Origin: Sinorhizobium saheli
Lineage (GTDB): Bacteria; Pseudomonadota; Alphaproteobacteria; Rhizobiales; Rhizobiaceae
Direction: 5' to 3'
Assembly (NCBI RefSeq): GCF_001651875.1
Contig: NZ_LNQB01000072.1
Location: forward strand, 186,001 to 250,000
DNA: 64,000 nucleotides
Shown: positions 17,049-26,363 of the stretch, one piece after another
Position numbering within the stretch: position 1 is the first letter of the stretch
How the letters are laid out: each line of letters begins with the position of its first letter
The notes under the pieces: model-generated
Told to the model about the DNA's origin: nothing
The model's input: the letters and a program-made list of their open reading frames with translations, nothing else
Databases searched by the model: none
Translations under genes and position numbers: made by a program

Positions 17049-18722
17049 TCAAGCGGCTGCCTGGGCATTGCCGCCGTAGAGCGCATCCTTGAAAGGCTGC
17101 GGCCCGACGCGCCGGTAGGCCTCGAGGAAGGTTTCCGACTTGTCCCGGCGCAGGCCAAGATAGGTATCGACGATCGTCTCCACCGCATCCGTCACCTTTT
17201 CCGGTGCGAAGCCGCGTCCGATGATCTCGCCGATCGACGTGTTCTCGTCGCCGGAACCGCCGAGCGTGATCTGATATAGCTCCTCGCCCTTCTTCTCGAC
17301 ACCGAGAAGGCCGATATGGCCGACATGATGGTGGCCGCAAGCATTGATGCAGCCGGAAATCTTGATCTTCAGCTCACCGATCTCGGCTTGCCGCTCGGGG
17401 TCGCCGAAACGGCTGGAAATCTCCTGCGCGACCGGAATGGAGCGCGCATTGGCAAGCGCGCAATAGTCGAGCCCCGGGCAGGCAATGATGTCGGTGATCA
17501 GCCCGGCATTGGCGGTCGCCAGCCCGGCCGCCACCAGCGCGCGGTAGACCGGCTCCAGGTCGGCAAGCGCGACATGCGGCAGGATGAGGTTCTGCTCGTG
17601 GCTGACGCGGATCTCGTCGAAGGCGTATTCCTCGGCAATATCGGCGACCGCGTCCATCTGCTCGTGGCTCGCGTCTCCCGGGATGCCGCCGATCGGCTTC
17701 AGCGAGATCGTCACCATGCCGTAATCGGGGTGCTTGTGCGGCTGGACGTTCTGGTGCACCCACGCGGCAAAGGCAGGGTCGGCCTTCTTCCAGCCGGCGA
17801 GATTGCCCCAGCCTTCCGGGCGGTTGGTCAGCGCCGGCGGCGCGAAATAGGCGGCGATCGCCTGGATGTCGGTATCCGGCAGCTTCAGTTCCGTGTCCTT
17901 GAGGTTGGCGAATTCGGCTTCGACCTGACGTGCCATTTCCTCCGCACCGGTTTCGTGGACGAGGATCTTGATGCGCGCCTTGTACTTGTTGTCGCGACGG
18001 CCGTAGAGATTGTAAACGCGCACGATCGCGGTGGTGTAGGAGAGCAGATCCTCCTCCGGCAGGAAGTCGCGGATCTTCTTGGCTATCAGCGGCGTGCGCC
18101 CCTGCCCGCCGCCGACATAGACGGCGAAGCCGAGCTTGCCGTTCTCGTCCTTCTTCAGGTGCAGGCCGATGTCGTGCACCTGGATCGCGGCGCGGTCGCG
18201 CTCGGCGCCGGTCACCGCGATCTTGAACTTGCGCGGCAGGTACGAGAATTCCGGGTGGACGCTCGACCACTGCCTGAGGATTTCGGCATAGGGACGCGGA
18301 TCGGCGACCTCGTCGGCCGCTGCGCCGGCAAAATGGTCCGCGGTCACGTTACGAATGCAGTTGCCCGAGGTCTGCAGCGCGTGCATCTCGACGCTTGCCA
18401 GTTCCTGGAGGATGTCCGGCGTGTCGGAAAGGCGCGGCCAATTGTACTGGATGTTCTGGCGCGTGGTGAAGTGACCGTAGCCGCGGTCGTATTTGCGGGC
18501 GATATGCGCGAGCATCCGCAATTGGCGGCTCGACAGCGTGCCGTAGGGAACGGCGACGCGGAGCATGTAGGCGTGCAATTGCAGATAGACGCCGTTCATC
18601 AGTCGCAGCGGCTTGAAGGCGTCCTCGGCCAGTTCGCCGGACAGCCGCCGCTGGACCTGGTCGCGGAACTGCTCGACACGGGCGGAAACGAAAGCGTGGT
18701 CGAATTCGTCGTAACGGTACAT
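17049..18722 (-). CDS. cysI: Sulfite/nitrite reductase hemoprotein (CysI type)
   Basis: A 557-residue siroheme and 4Fe-4S enzyme reducing sulfite to sulfide (six electrons). It has the two ferredoxin-like half-repeats and the cluster-siroheme cysteines in CPGLDYCALANAR and SGCINACGHHHVGH. The N-terminal half holds the siroheme-contacting region YGHFTTRQNIQYNW. Start ATG 18722 follows DUF2849 by 14 bases. No cysJ flavoprotein is adjacent, so electrons probably come from ferredoxin or from fpr. Assimilatory nitrite reductase is the main alternative; the operon with DUF2849 and cysG favours sulfite. Confidence 0.93.
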   Translation of the reverse strand: MYRYDEFDHAFVSARVEQFRDQVQRRLSGELAEDAFKPLRLMNGVYLQLHAYMLRVAVPYGTLSSRQLRMLAHIARKYDRGYGHFTTRQNIQYNWPRLSDTPDILQELASVEMHALQTSGNCIRNVTADHFAGAAADEVADPRPYAEILRQWSSVHPEFSYLPRKFKIAVTGAERDRAAIQVHDIGLHLKKDENGKLGFAVYVGGGQGRTPLIAKKIRDFLPEEDLLSYTTAIVRVYNLYGRRDNKYKARIKILVHETGAEEMARQVEAEFANLKDTELKLPDTDIQAIAAYFAPPALTNRPEGWGNLAGWKKADPAFAAWVHQNVQPHKHPDYGMVTISLKPIGGIPGDASHEQMDAVADIAEEYAFDEIRVSHEQNLILPHVALADLEPVYRALVAAGLATANAGLITDIIACPGLDYCALANARSIPVAQEISSRFGDPERQAEIGELKIKISGCINACGHHHVGHIGLLGVEKKGEELYQITLGGSGDENTSIGEIIGRGFAPEKVTDAVETIVDTYLGLRRDKSETFLEAYRRVGPQPFKDALYGGNAQAAA

Positions 18723-18736
18723 GGGCTCTCAGGTCC

Positions 18737-19054
18737 TCAGGCAGCAAAATTCTTGGGGCCGGCAAGCCCGTGATATCCGGGCGCATAGGGGATCGTCGGC
18801 CCCTCGGCCCGGATCCGCTCGCGCATGCGCAGCGGGCGAAGCGTGCCGTCGACTTCCTCGACGTCGACAACGTTGACGTCCACGACTTTATTCTCGTCGA
18901 ACGCGCGCTTTCCGGTTGCCTCCAGCGCCGCGACGGCCTCGGCATGGCGGGCGACGAAGGCGTCCTGGAGCGACTCCACCCAATTGCCGGAGGCGTCGAG
19001 CCAGACGGATATGCCATCCGCCAGACGATTCGCCGTCAAAACCTTGTCCACCAT
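18737..19054 (-). CDS. DUF2849 domain protein
   Basis: A 105-residue protein of the DUF2849 family, seen mostly next to cysI in alphaproteobacteria. It begins MVDKVLTANRLADGISVWLD, with a Trp-rich N-terminal half and a C-terminal IPYAPGYHGLAGPKNF tail. No signal peptide or membrane segment. The stop is 14 bases from the cysI start and the start is 11 bases after the cysG stop, so it is sandwiched inside the operon. Function unknown. Confidence 0.88.
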   Translation of the reverse strand: MVDKVLTANRLADGISVWLDASGNWVESLQDAFVARHAEAVAALEATGKRAFDENKVVDVNVVDVEEVDGTLRPLRMRERIRAEGPTIPYAPGYHGLAGPKNFAA

Positions 19055-19065
19055 TCGCGTCGTCC

Positions 19066-20520
19066 TCAATTCAAAATCTGTTCGGCGCGCTCGGCGCCCG
19101 AAGTCTTCCCTGCGCCCTGACGGCGGCCGGCCGCAAGCGGCTCCGATCGCTCGAAATTCGCACCCGCCACCGCGTCGCCGATGATCACCATGACCGGCCC
19201 GTCGAGTTCGCTCCGCGCCTCGAGGTCCGGCAGGTCCCTGAGCGTCCCATGCAAGAGCCGACGTCCGGCGCGGCTGGCATTCTCGACCACGGCGACCGTC
19301 GTCTCCCGCGGCAGGCCCGCCTTGATCAGCCGCCCGGCGACCGAAGCCGCGACGGAGCGTCCCATATAGACCGCAATCGTCGCGCCGGAAACGGCAAGCC
19401 GCGCCCAATCGGGAAGCACGTCGCCGGTGAGGTCGTGTCCGGTGGTGAAGACCAGCGACGACGCAACGCCGCGCAGCGTCAGCGGCAGTTCGAAATCGGC
19501 GGCTGCCGCGAAGGCCGAGGTGATGCCCGGCACGATCTCATAGCTGATTCCCGCCTCGCGCAGCGCCGCCATCTCCTCGCCGGCGCGCCCGAAGACCAGC
19601 GGATCGCCGGACTTCAGGCGAACGACGCGCTTGCCTTCGCCGGCGAGCCGCACCAGCAACTGGTTGATCTCGCCCTGCGATTTCGTGTGGCAGCCCTTGC
19701 GCTTGCCGACGGAGAGGCGCTCGGCGTCGCGACGGCCCATGTCGACGATCGCTTGCGGCACCAGCGCGTCATAAACGATGGCGTCGGCCTCCATCATCAC
19801 CCGCTGCGCCCGAAGCGTCAGCAGATCCTCGGCACCAGGGCCGGCACCGACGAGCCAGACATGCCCGGAGACGCGGTCGGCAGCGTCGAGCAAGCGGGAA
19901 GCCTCGCGTCGCGCCGAGGCGAGATCGCCGAGCGCGACATGGTCGGCCACCGGACCCGAGAAAAAGCGCCGCCAGAAGACGCGGCGGGCGACGCCCCGCG
20001 GCACGAGGCGGTCGACCGCCTCGCGATAGCCCGCGGCGAGCGAGGCGACGAGGCCAAGCGATGGCGACAGCAACTGGTCGATCTGCGCACGGATCATCTG
20101 GGCAAGCACCGGCCCCGCCCCTTCGGTGCCGATCGCGACGGCGACCGGGGCGCGGTTGACGAGCGCCGGCGTCAGGAAATCGCAATAGTCCGGCTGGTCG
20201 ACGGCGTTCGCCGGAATTTTCCGCTCGCGCGCGGCCGCGACGATCACCCGGTCCGCGAGCGCGTCACCGGTCGCGGCGAAGACCAGCGCGGCGCCGTCGA
20301 CCTGGTGGGCGGCAAAGGGTTGACCGACCGTTTCAATGCGGTTGTCGCTCAGGTAGGCGGCGAAGGCCGGCTCCGGCCGATCCGCATAGGCGACGATGCG
20401 CGCCTCCGTGTTCAGAAGCAGCCGCACCTTGGCAAAAGCCTCATCCCCGTTGCCGAACACCGCCACGCTTTTCTGCGCGACGCGAAAGAAGGCCGGGAAA
20501 AGAGACAGTTGCTGCGACAT
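19066..20520 (-). CDS. cysG: Siroheme synthase CysG (trifunctional)
   Basis: A 484-residue fusion making siroheme, the cofactor of CysI. The N-terminal part (about 1-210) is the precorrin-2 dehydrogenase/ferrochelatase, with the NAD-binding stretch VAVFGNGDEAFAKVRLLL. The C-terminal part (about 215-470) is the uroporphyrinogen-III C-methyltransferase, with VWLVGAGPGAEDLLTLRA, DPLVFGRAGEE and VPGITSAFAAA. Start ATG 20520. It leads the operon cysG-DUF2849-cysI-DUF934. The promoter region upstream carries several palindromes. Confidence 0.94.
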   Translation of the reverse strand: MSQQLSLFPAFFRVAQKSVAVFGNGDEAFAKVRLLLNTEARIVAYADRPEPAFAAYLSDNRIETVGQPFAAHQVDGAALVFAATGDALADRVIVAAARERKIPANAVDQPDYCDFLTPALVNRAPVAVAIGTEGAGPVLAQMIRAQIDQLLSPSLGLVASLAAGYREAVDRLVPRGVARRVFWRRFFSGPVADHVALGDLASARREASRLLDAADRVSGHVWLVGAGPGAEDLLTLRAQRVMMEADAIVYDALVPQAIVDMGRRDAERLSVGKRKGCHTKSQGEINQLLVRLAGEGKRVVRLKSGDPLVFGRAGEEMAALREAGISYEIVPGITSAFAAAADFELPLTLRGVASSLVFTTGHDLTGDVLPDWARLAVSGATIAVYMGRSVAASVAGRLIKAGLPRETTVAVVENASRAGRRLLHGTLRDLPDLEARSELDGPVMVIIGDAVAGANFERSEPLAAGRRQGAGKTSGAERAEQILN

Positions 20521-20559
20521 GGCGATAGGGTGGCTCCTTCTACAGGCTGCGGCGAATAT

Positions 20560-20571
20560 CCCCTATAGGGG
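20560..20571. promoter_or_regulatory. Perfect palindrome upstream of cysG
   Basis: CCCCTATAGGGG, a 12-bp perfect palindrome, lies 40 bases upstream of the cysG start. Its TATA centre may overlap the -10 region. Operator or chance; no known regulator site is identified. Confidence 0.35.
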
Positions 20572-20607
20572 GCAACAATTGAAGAAACAGAAATTTCAAT
20601 GCTTTTA

Positions 20608-20667
20608 TGGCCACGTATTGTTTTGCTCGACAGCCAATCTTTTTGAGCAAATATCTCCGGTGGCCAC
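20608..20667. promoter_or_regulatory. Paired repeats in the cysG/deaminase divergent promoter
   Basis: TGGCCAC occurs at 20608 and again at 20661 as a direct repeat. Between them TTTGCTC (20622-20628) and GAGCAAA (20645-20651) form an inverted repeat with 16 bases between arms. This organised pattern lies in the 222-base divergent promoter region and could bind a regulator. Confidence 0.35.
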
Positions 20668-20742
20668 GGGCCTCTCGGCCCGCCCAGCCATTGCGCGGAC
20701 GCTCAGACCTCAGTTAAATGCCGGCGGACAGGAGAGCGCAGA

Positions 20743-21330
20743 ATGAATCAGTACGAACTGGCCGAGCGCCTGTTGACCGTCATCGAGAACGACATCCTGC
20801 CGTTGACCGAAAAGGGCGTGGCGACCGGCAACAAGGTCTTCGGCGCCGCCATCCTGCGCAAGTCCGATCTGTCGCTGGTGCTCGCCGAAACCAACAACGA
20901 AACGGAGAACCCGCTGTGGCACGGCGAGGTCCACGCGCTCAAGCGCTTCTATGAAATGACCGAGAAGCCGGACACGAAAGACCTGATCTTCCTTTCGACC
21001 CACGAGCCCTGCTCCATGTGTCTCTCCGCGATCACCTGGGCCGGTTTCGACAATTTCTACTATCTTTTCAGTCACGAGGATTCACGCGACAGTTTCTCGA
21101 TCCCGCATGATCTGAGGATCCTCAAGGAGGTCTTCCGGCTCGAACCGGGCGGCTATGCCCGGGCGAACGCCTTCTGGAAATCGGCCTCGATCGCGGTTCT
21201 CCTCCAGGGTGCCGACCCGGAAACCGAGAAGCGGCTCACCGCCCAGGATAAGCGCATTCGCGCGCGCTACGATCGCCTGTCCGACAGCTATCAGGCGGGC
21301 AAGGACAACAACGCCATACCGCTGAACTGA
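20743..21330 (+). CDS. Nucleoside/base deaminase of the cytidine-deaminase-like fold
   Basis: A 195-residue zinc deaminase. The zinc and catalytic motifs are HGEVHAL (His ligand and proton-shuttle Glu) and PCSMCLSAI (two Cys ligands). The HGE form resembles fungal cytosine deaminases rather than the HAE of TadA or CDA. Start ATG 20743, with GGAGAG upstream. It ends 4 bases before mazG, so they form a two-gene unit, which suggests a role in nucleotide quality control. Substrate (cytosine, guanine, tRNA base) is open. Confidence 0.85.
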   Translation: MNQYELAERLLTVIENDILPLTEKGVATGNKVFGAAILRKSDLSLVLAETNNETENPLWHGEVHALKRFYEMTEKPDTKDLIFLSTHEPCSMCLSAITWAGFDNFYYLFSHEDSRDSFSIPHDLRILKEVFRLEPGGYARANAFWKSASIAVLLQGADPETEKRLTAQDKRIRARYDRLSDSYQAGKDNNAIPLN

Positions 21331-21334
21331 GCCA

Positions 21335-22168
21335 ATGGAACCTTCTCGCGACATTCAAAGCCTGCTCGACATCATGGCCGCGCTCCGCCAGCCGGAGACG
21401 GGCTGTCCCTGGGATATCGTCCAGACCTTCGAGACGATCAAACCCTATACGATCGAAGAAGCCTACGAGGTCGCCGATGCGATCGAGCGCCATGATATGG
21501 ACGACCTCTGCGACGAACTCGGCGACCTGCTCCTCCAGGTCGTCTTTCACGCCCGCATGGCGGAGGAGGCAGGCGAGTTTTCCTTCGGCGACGTGGTCGA
21601 GGCGATCACCCGCAAGATGATCCGCCGCCACCCGCATGTTTTCGCCCGCTCCGACGCCGGCACGCCGGAGGCGGTCAAGCTGCAATGGGAAGAGATCAAG
21701 CAGGCGGAGAAAGCCGACCGGAAGCAGAGGCGCCTGCGGCGCGGATTGGCGCACGAGGATCCCTCCGGCCATCTCGGCTCCATCCAGCGCAGCTTCCCGG
21801 CCCTGGTCGAGGCGCTGAAGCTGCAGGAGCGCGCGGCAAAGGTCGGGTTCGACTGGTCCGAGCCGGAGCCGATCCTCGACAAGGTCGAGGAGGAAATCGC
21901 CGAGCTGCGGCACGCGCTCAAGGATGGCGACCGGCGAAAGGTCGCCGACGAGCTCGGTGATCTGATCTTCGCGCTCGTCAATATCGGCCGCCATATCGGC
22001 ACCGATCCGGAGATGGCGCTGCGCGGCACCAACACCAAGTTCCGCCGCCGCTTCGGCCATATCGAAAAGGAGCTCGAAGCCGGCGGCGAAACCCTCGACG
22101 CCGCATCGCTGGAGCGCATGGAAGAGCTCTGGCAGGCGGCAAAGGCGATCGAAAGGCAGCTGACGTAA
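21335..22168 (+). CDS. mazG: Nucleoside triphosphate pyrophosphohydrolase MazG
   Basis: A 277-residue protein with two tandem MazG domains. The first has EEAYEVADAIE and DELGDLLLQVVFHA; the second has EEEIAELRHAL and ADELGDLIFALVN. It hydrolyses non-canonical and canonical (d)NTPs to NMP and pyrophosphate and removes damaged nucleotides. It is translationally close-coupled to the deaminase upstream and convergent with hflX. Confidence 0.95.
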   Translation: MEPSRDIQSLLDIMAALRQPETGCPWDIVQTFETIKPYTIEEAYEVADAIERHDMDDLCDELGDLLLQVVFHARMAEEAGEFSFGDVVEAITRKMIRRHPHVFARSDAGTPEAVKLQWEEIKQAEKADRKQRRLRRGLAHEDPSGHLGSIQRSFPALVEALKLQERAAKVGFDWSEPEPILDKVEEEIAELRHALKDGDRRKVADELGDLIFALVNIGRHIGTDPEMALRGTNTKFRRRFGHIEKELEAGGETLDAASLERMEELWQAAKAIERQLT

Positions 22169-22181
22169 CGGCATGCCGTTA
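22166..22181. repeat. 16-bp perfect palindrome over the mazG stop codon
   Basis: TAACGGCATGCCGTTA starts at the mazG TAA stop. Possible small stem-loop at the 3' end of the deaminase-mazG message. Confidence 0.4.
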
Positions 22182-22288
22182 GGTGATGCCCGCCAGCAGC
22201 GTCATGATGCAGTGTCGAAAGAGCCGTCACCCCAAGCACACGACGTCCAAGCAAAAAACGCCATGGAATGCGCGGAGAGATTGGATTC

Positions 22289-23686
<1,398 letters not shown>

Positions 23687-23692
23687 GTCCCG

Positions 23693-23935
23693 TCAGGATG
23701 CCGCTTCCTCATTCTCGAACATCTGCAGCGGCTGACCCGGCATGATCGTCGAGATGGCGTGCTTGTAGACGAGCTGCGAATGGCCGTCGCGGCGCAACAG
23801 GACACAGAAATTGTCAAACGATGTTACGACACCCGTCAACTTGACGCCGTTGATGAGGAAAATGGTCAAAGAAATCTTTTGCTTGCGGACCGTATTGAGA
23901 AAGAGATCCTGCAAGTTTTGAGAACGTTCCGCCAT
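23693..23935 (-). CDS. hfq: RNA chaperone Hfq
   Basis: An 80-residue Sm-like hexameric RNA chaperone that pairs small RNAs with mRNAs. It contains the Sm1 motif with [21 protein letters not shown] and the Sm2 signature [12 protein letters not shown]. The short C-terminal tail ([14 protein letters not shown]) is typical of alphaproteobacterial Hfq. It lies between the D-amino-acid transaminase and hflX. In rhizobia Hfq affects nitrogen and amino-acid transport genes, which fits the content of this window. Confidence 0.97.
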
Positions 23936-24041
23936 CGCGCCGCTTCTTTCTTATTTGCCGGCCTTTTTCGCCGGGGTTTTTGTCAAATTCTGCGATTTCG
24001 AGGCGTCACGTACCGTCCCCGACACCTCTCCAAGTTTGGTA

Positions 24042-24905
24042 TCAAATGAATGTCTTTTCCGCAATGTCGAAAAAGGCTTCCCGAATGTTCTGCGCTATGC
24101 TTCCCGGATGACCGTTGCCGATCGTCTTTCCGTCGATCGCAACGACCGGAAAGCAGATGCTGGTGGCTGCGGTGACGAAGACTTCGCGGGCGGCGAGCAT
24201 CTCCTCGACGGAGAAGGCCCTCTCCTCGACCTCGAGGCCCAGCGGCCTGGCCACGTCCATCAGCGTGGTGCGGGTCACGCCGCGCAGGATGCCGTGCTCG
24301 GCCGGGCGCGTGCGCAAGGTCCCGTTGGCGTCGACGATCCAGACGTTGGTCGCCGCCCCCTCTTTAACGGTGCCGTCCGCGTCGACGAAGATCGCTTCCT
24401 GGGCGCCGAGTTCCTTAGCCTGCTGGCGCGCAAGGACGTTCGGCAGCAGGCCGACGGTCTTGATGTCGACCCGATCCCAGCGGTTTTCCGGCACGGTTAT
24501 CGCCGCGATGCCCTCGGCATTCTTTCGAGCGATCGCCGCTGCGTCCGTGCGTTTTGCCGTGACGACGATCGAGGGCGGCGTGTCGCTCCTCGGAAAAACG
24601 TGATCCCGGCGTGCGACCCCGCGCGTCACCTGCAGGTAGAAGAGGCCGTTCCTCACCCGGTTCCGGCGCAGCACCTCGCGAATGACAAGCGTCAGCGCCG
24701 CCCGGCTCATCGGCCAGCCTATCCTGAGTTCGCGCAGGGAGCGGTCGAGGCGATCGAGATGGCGGGTGAGGTCGACGATGAAGCCGTGACGCACCTCGCA
24801 GACCTCGTAGACGCCATCGGCAAACTGGTAGCCGCGATCCTCCACATGAATGGCGGCTTCGGCATGGGGGACATAGGCGCCATTGACATAGGCGATTCGC
24901 GGCAT
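24042..24905 (-). CDS. dat: D-amino-acid transaminase (class IV aminotransferase)
   Basis: A 287-residue PLP enzyme of the branched-chain/D-amino-acid aminotransferase fold. It shows VEDRGYQFADGVYEV at the N-terminus, the PLP lysine in DIKTVGLLPNVLA, and EGAATNVWIV near the middle. This pattern fits D-alanine transaminase, which interconverts D-amino acids and 2-oxo acids. It could supply D-Glu or D-Ala. The start is ATG 24905; the longer upstream frame overlaps trkA. It sits 10 bases after trkA, so the two are probably co-transcribed. Confidence 0.9.
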   Translation of the reverse strand: MPRIAYVNGAYVPHAEAAIHVEDRGYQFADGVYEVCEVRHGFIVDLTRHLDRLDRSLRELRIGWPMSRAALTLVIREVLRRNRVRNGLFYLQVTRGVARRDHVFPRSDTPPSIVVTAKRTDAAAIARKNAEGIAAITVPENRWDRVDIKTVGLLPNVLARQQAKELGAQEAIFVDADGTVKEGAATNVWIVDANGTLRTRPAEHGILRGVTRTTLMDVARPLGLEVEERAFSVEEMLAAREVFVTAATSICFPVVAIDGKTIGNGHPGSIAQNIREAFFDIAEKTFI

Positions 24906-24915
24906 GGCTCGGGCC

Positions 24916-26292
24916 TCAGAAATATTGGATGCTGACTCGGAAAAGCTGTTCGACGTCGCGGACCGCCTCGGCGATCGCAAGCAGAACCACGCGATCCTTC
25001 GCCTTGATCCGCGTGTCGCCGTCCGGACGGACATAGGCCTTGTCGCGATAGAGCGCGCCGATGCGGATGCCGTCGGGCAACTCGAGCTCACGCAGCGCCT
25101 TGCCGACGAGCGGCGACGTTTCGAGCGCCTCCGCCTCGATCACTTCGGCCAGGCCGTTCTGCACGGCGTAGACCGACCGGATGCGGCCCTTGCGCACATG
25201 CTGCAGCACCCGGGAGATCGTGACGGCGCGCGGGTTGATATAGGCGTCGATACCGGCGGTGCCGGCGAAGTCCTGATAGGCCGGTTCGTTGATCAGCACG
25301 AGCGTCGATTTTGCGCCGAGCCGTCTCGCCATCATGCTGCCGAGAATGTTGATCTGGTCGTTGTTCGTCAGCGCGACGACGAGGTCGGCGTCCTGGACGT
25401 CCGCCTGCGAAAGGATGCGCTGGTCCATGGCCGAACCGTGCAGGACCACCGCGCTGTTGAGCTTGTCGGCGACGAGGACGGCCCGATCGCGGTCGCTTTC
25501 GATGAGCTTGACCCGCATGCGCGGCTGCTGCTCCTCGATCGTCCGGGCTACGAAATAGCCGACATTGCCGGCGCCGAGGATGACGATCCGGCGCGCCTCC
25601 TGCTCCTCGTGGCCGAAAAGCGCGAGCGTGCGGCGGGCGTGGTCGCGATCGCAGACGACATAGGCGAGGTCGCCGGTCTGCAATTGGTCGGTCGAGTGCG
25701 GAATGATGAGCTTGCCGTCGCGGAAGATGCCGGTCACGGTCGCGAGCAGGTCGGGGAAAAGTTCGCTCAGCTGCTGCAGCGGCGTGCCGACGACCGGACA
25801 ATCCTCCATGCACTCGATGGCGATCATCGCGATCCGGTCCTCGGCGAAGCGCACGACGTCGGTCGCACCGGGGAAGGAGATGCGACGAAGCACGAGCCGC
25901 CCCACCTCGATCTCCGGCGAAATCGTCACGTCGATCGGCACGTTCTCACGCGAGAAGAGATCGGAATATTCCGGCGCGAGATAGCTCTGGGCGCGGATGC
26001 GGGCGACCTTGGTCGGGACGTTGAAGATCGCATGCGCCACTTCGCAGGCAACGATGTTGACCTCGTCGTACAAGGTTACGGCGATGAGCATGTCGGCCTG
26101 GTCGGCGCCGGCCTTGGCCAGCACATCCGGATGCGCCCCATGCCCCACATAGCCGCGCACGTCGAGCGTCTCGGTGATGTTGGCGATGAGCGCGGCCGAC
26201 GTATCGATCACCGAAACGTCGTTGTCCTCGCGCGACAGCCGTTCGGCGATGCCGTAGCCGACCTGTCCCGCCCCGCATATGACCACCTTCAT
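24916..26292 (-). CDS. trkA: Trk system potassium transporter subunit TrkA
   Basis: A 458-residue cytoplasmic regulator of the TrkH/TrkG K+ channel. It has two TrkA-N Rossmann domains, beginning VVICGAGQVGYGIAERL and RIVILGAGNVGYFVAR, each followed by a TrkA-C domain. NAD(H)/ATP binding gates K+ uptake. It follows ntrX after 71 bases containing a hairpin and precedes the D-amino-acid transaminase. No trkH is in the window. Confidence 0.95.
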   Translation of the reverse strand: MKVVICGAGQVGYGIAERLSREDNDVSVIDTSAALIANITETLDVRGYVGHGAHPDVLAKAGADQADMLIAVTLYDEVNIVACEVAHAIFNVPTKVARIRAQSYLAPEYSDLFSRENVPIDVTISPEIEVGRLVLRRISFPGATDVVRFAEDRIAMIAIECMEDCPVVGTPLQQLSELFPDLLATVTGIFRDGKLIIPHSTDQLQTGDLAYVVCDRDHARRTLALFGHEEQEARRIVILGAGNVGYFVARTIEEQQPRMRVKLIESDRDRAVLVADKLNSAVVLHGSAMDQRILSQADVQDADLVVALTNNDQINILGSMMARRLGAKSTLVLINEPAYQDFAGTAGIDAYINPRAVTISRVLQHVRKGRIRSVYAVQNGLAEVIEAEALETSPLVGKALRELELPDGIRIGALYRDKAYVRPDGDTRIKAKDRVVLLAIAEAVRDVEQLFRVSIQYF

Positions 26293-26320
26293 CGCCGTTC
26301 CTTCGCCTCGACAACGCGTC

Positions 26321-26346
26321 CGCGGATGCGGTTGGAAGCATCCGCG
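26321..26346 (-). terminator. Hairpin between ntrX and trkA
   Basis: A 9-bp stem CGCGGATGC/GCATCCGCG with an 8-base loop, 17 bases after the ntrX stop. There is no U-tract, so partial termination or 3'-end stabilisation is more likely than full termination. Confidence 0.45.
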
Positions 26347-26363
26347 CGATCACGATTTTCGAA

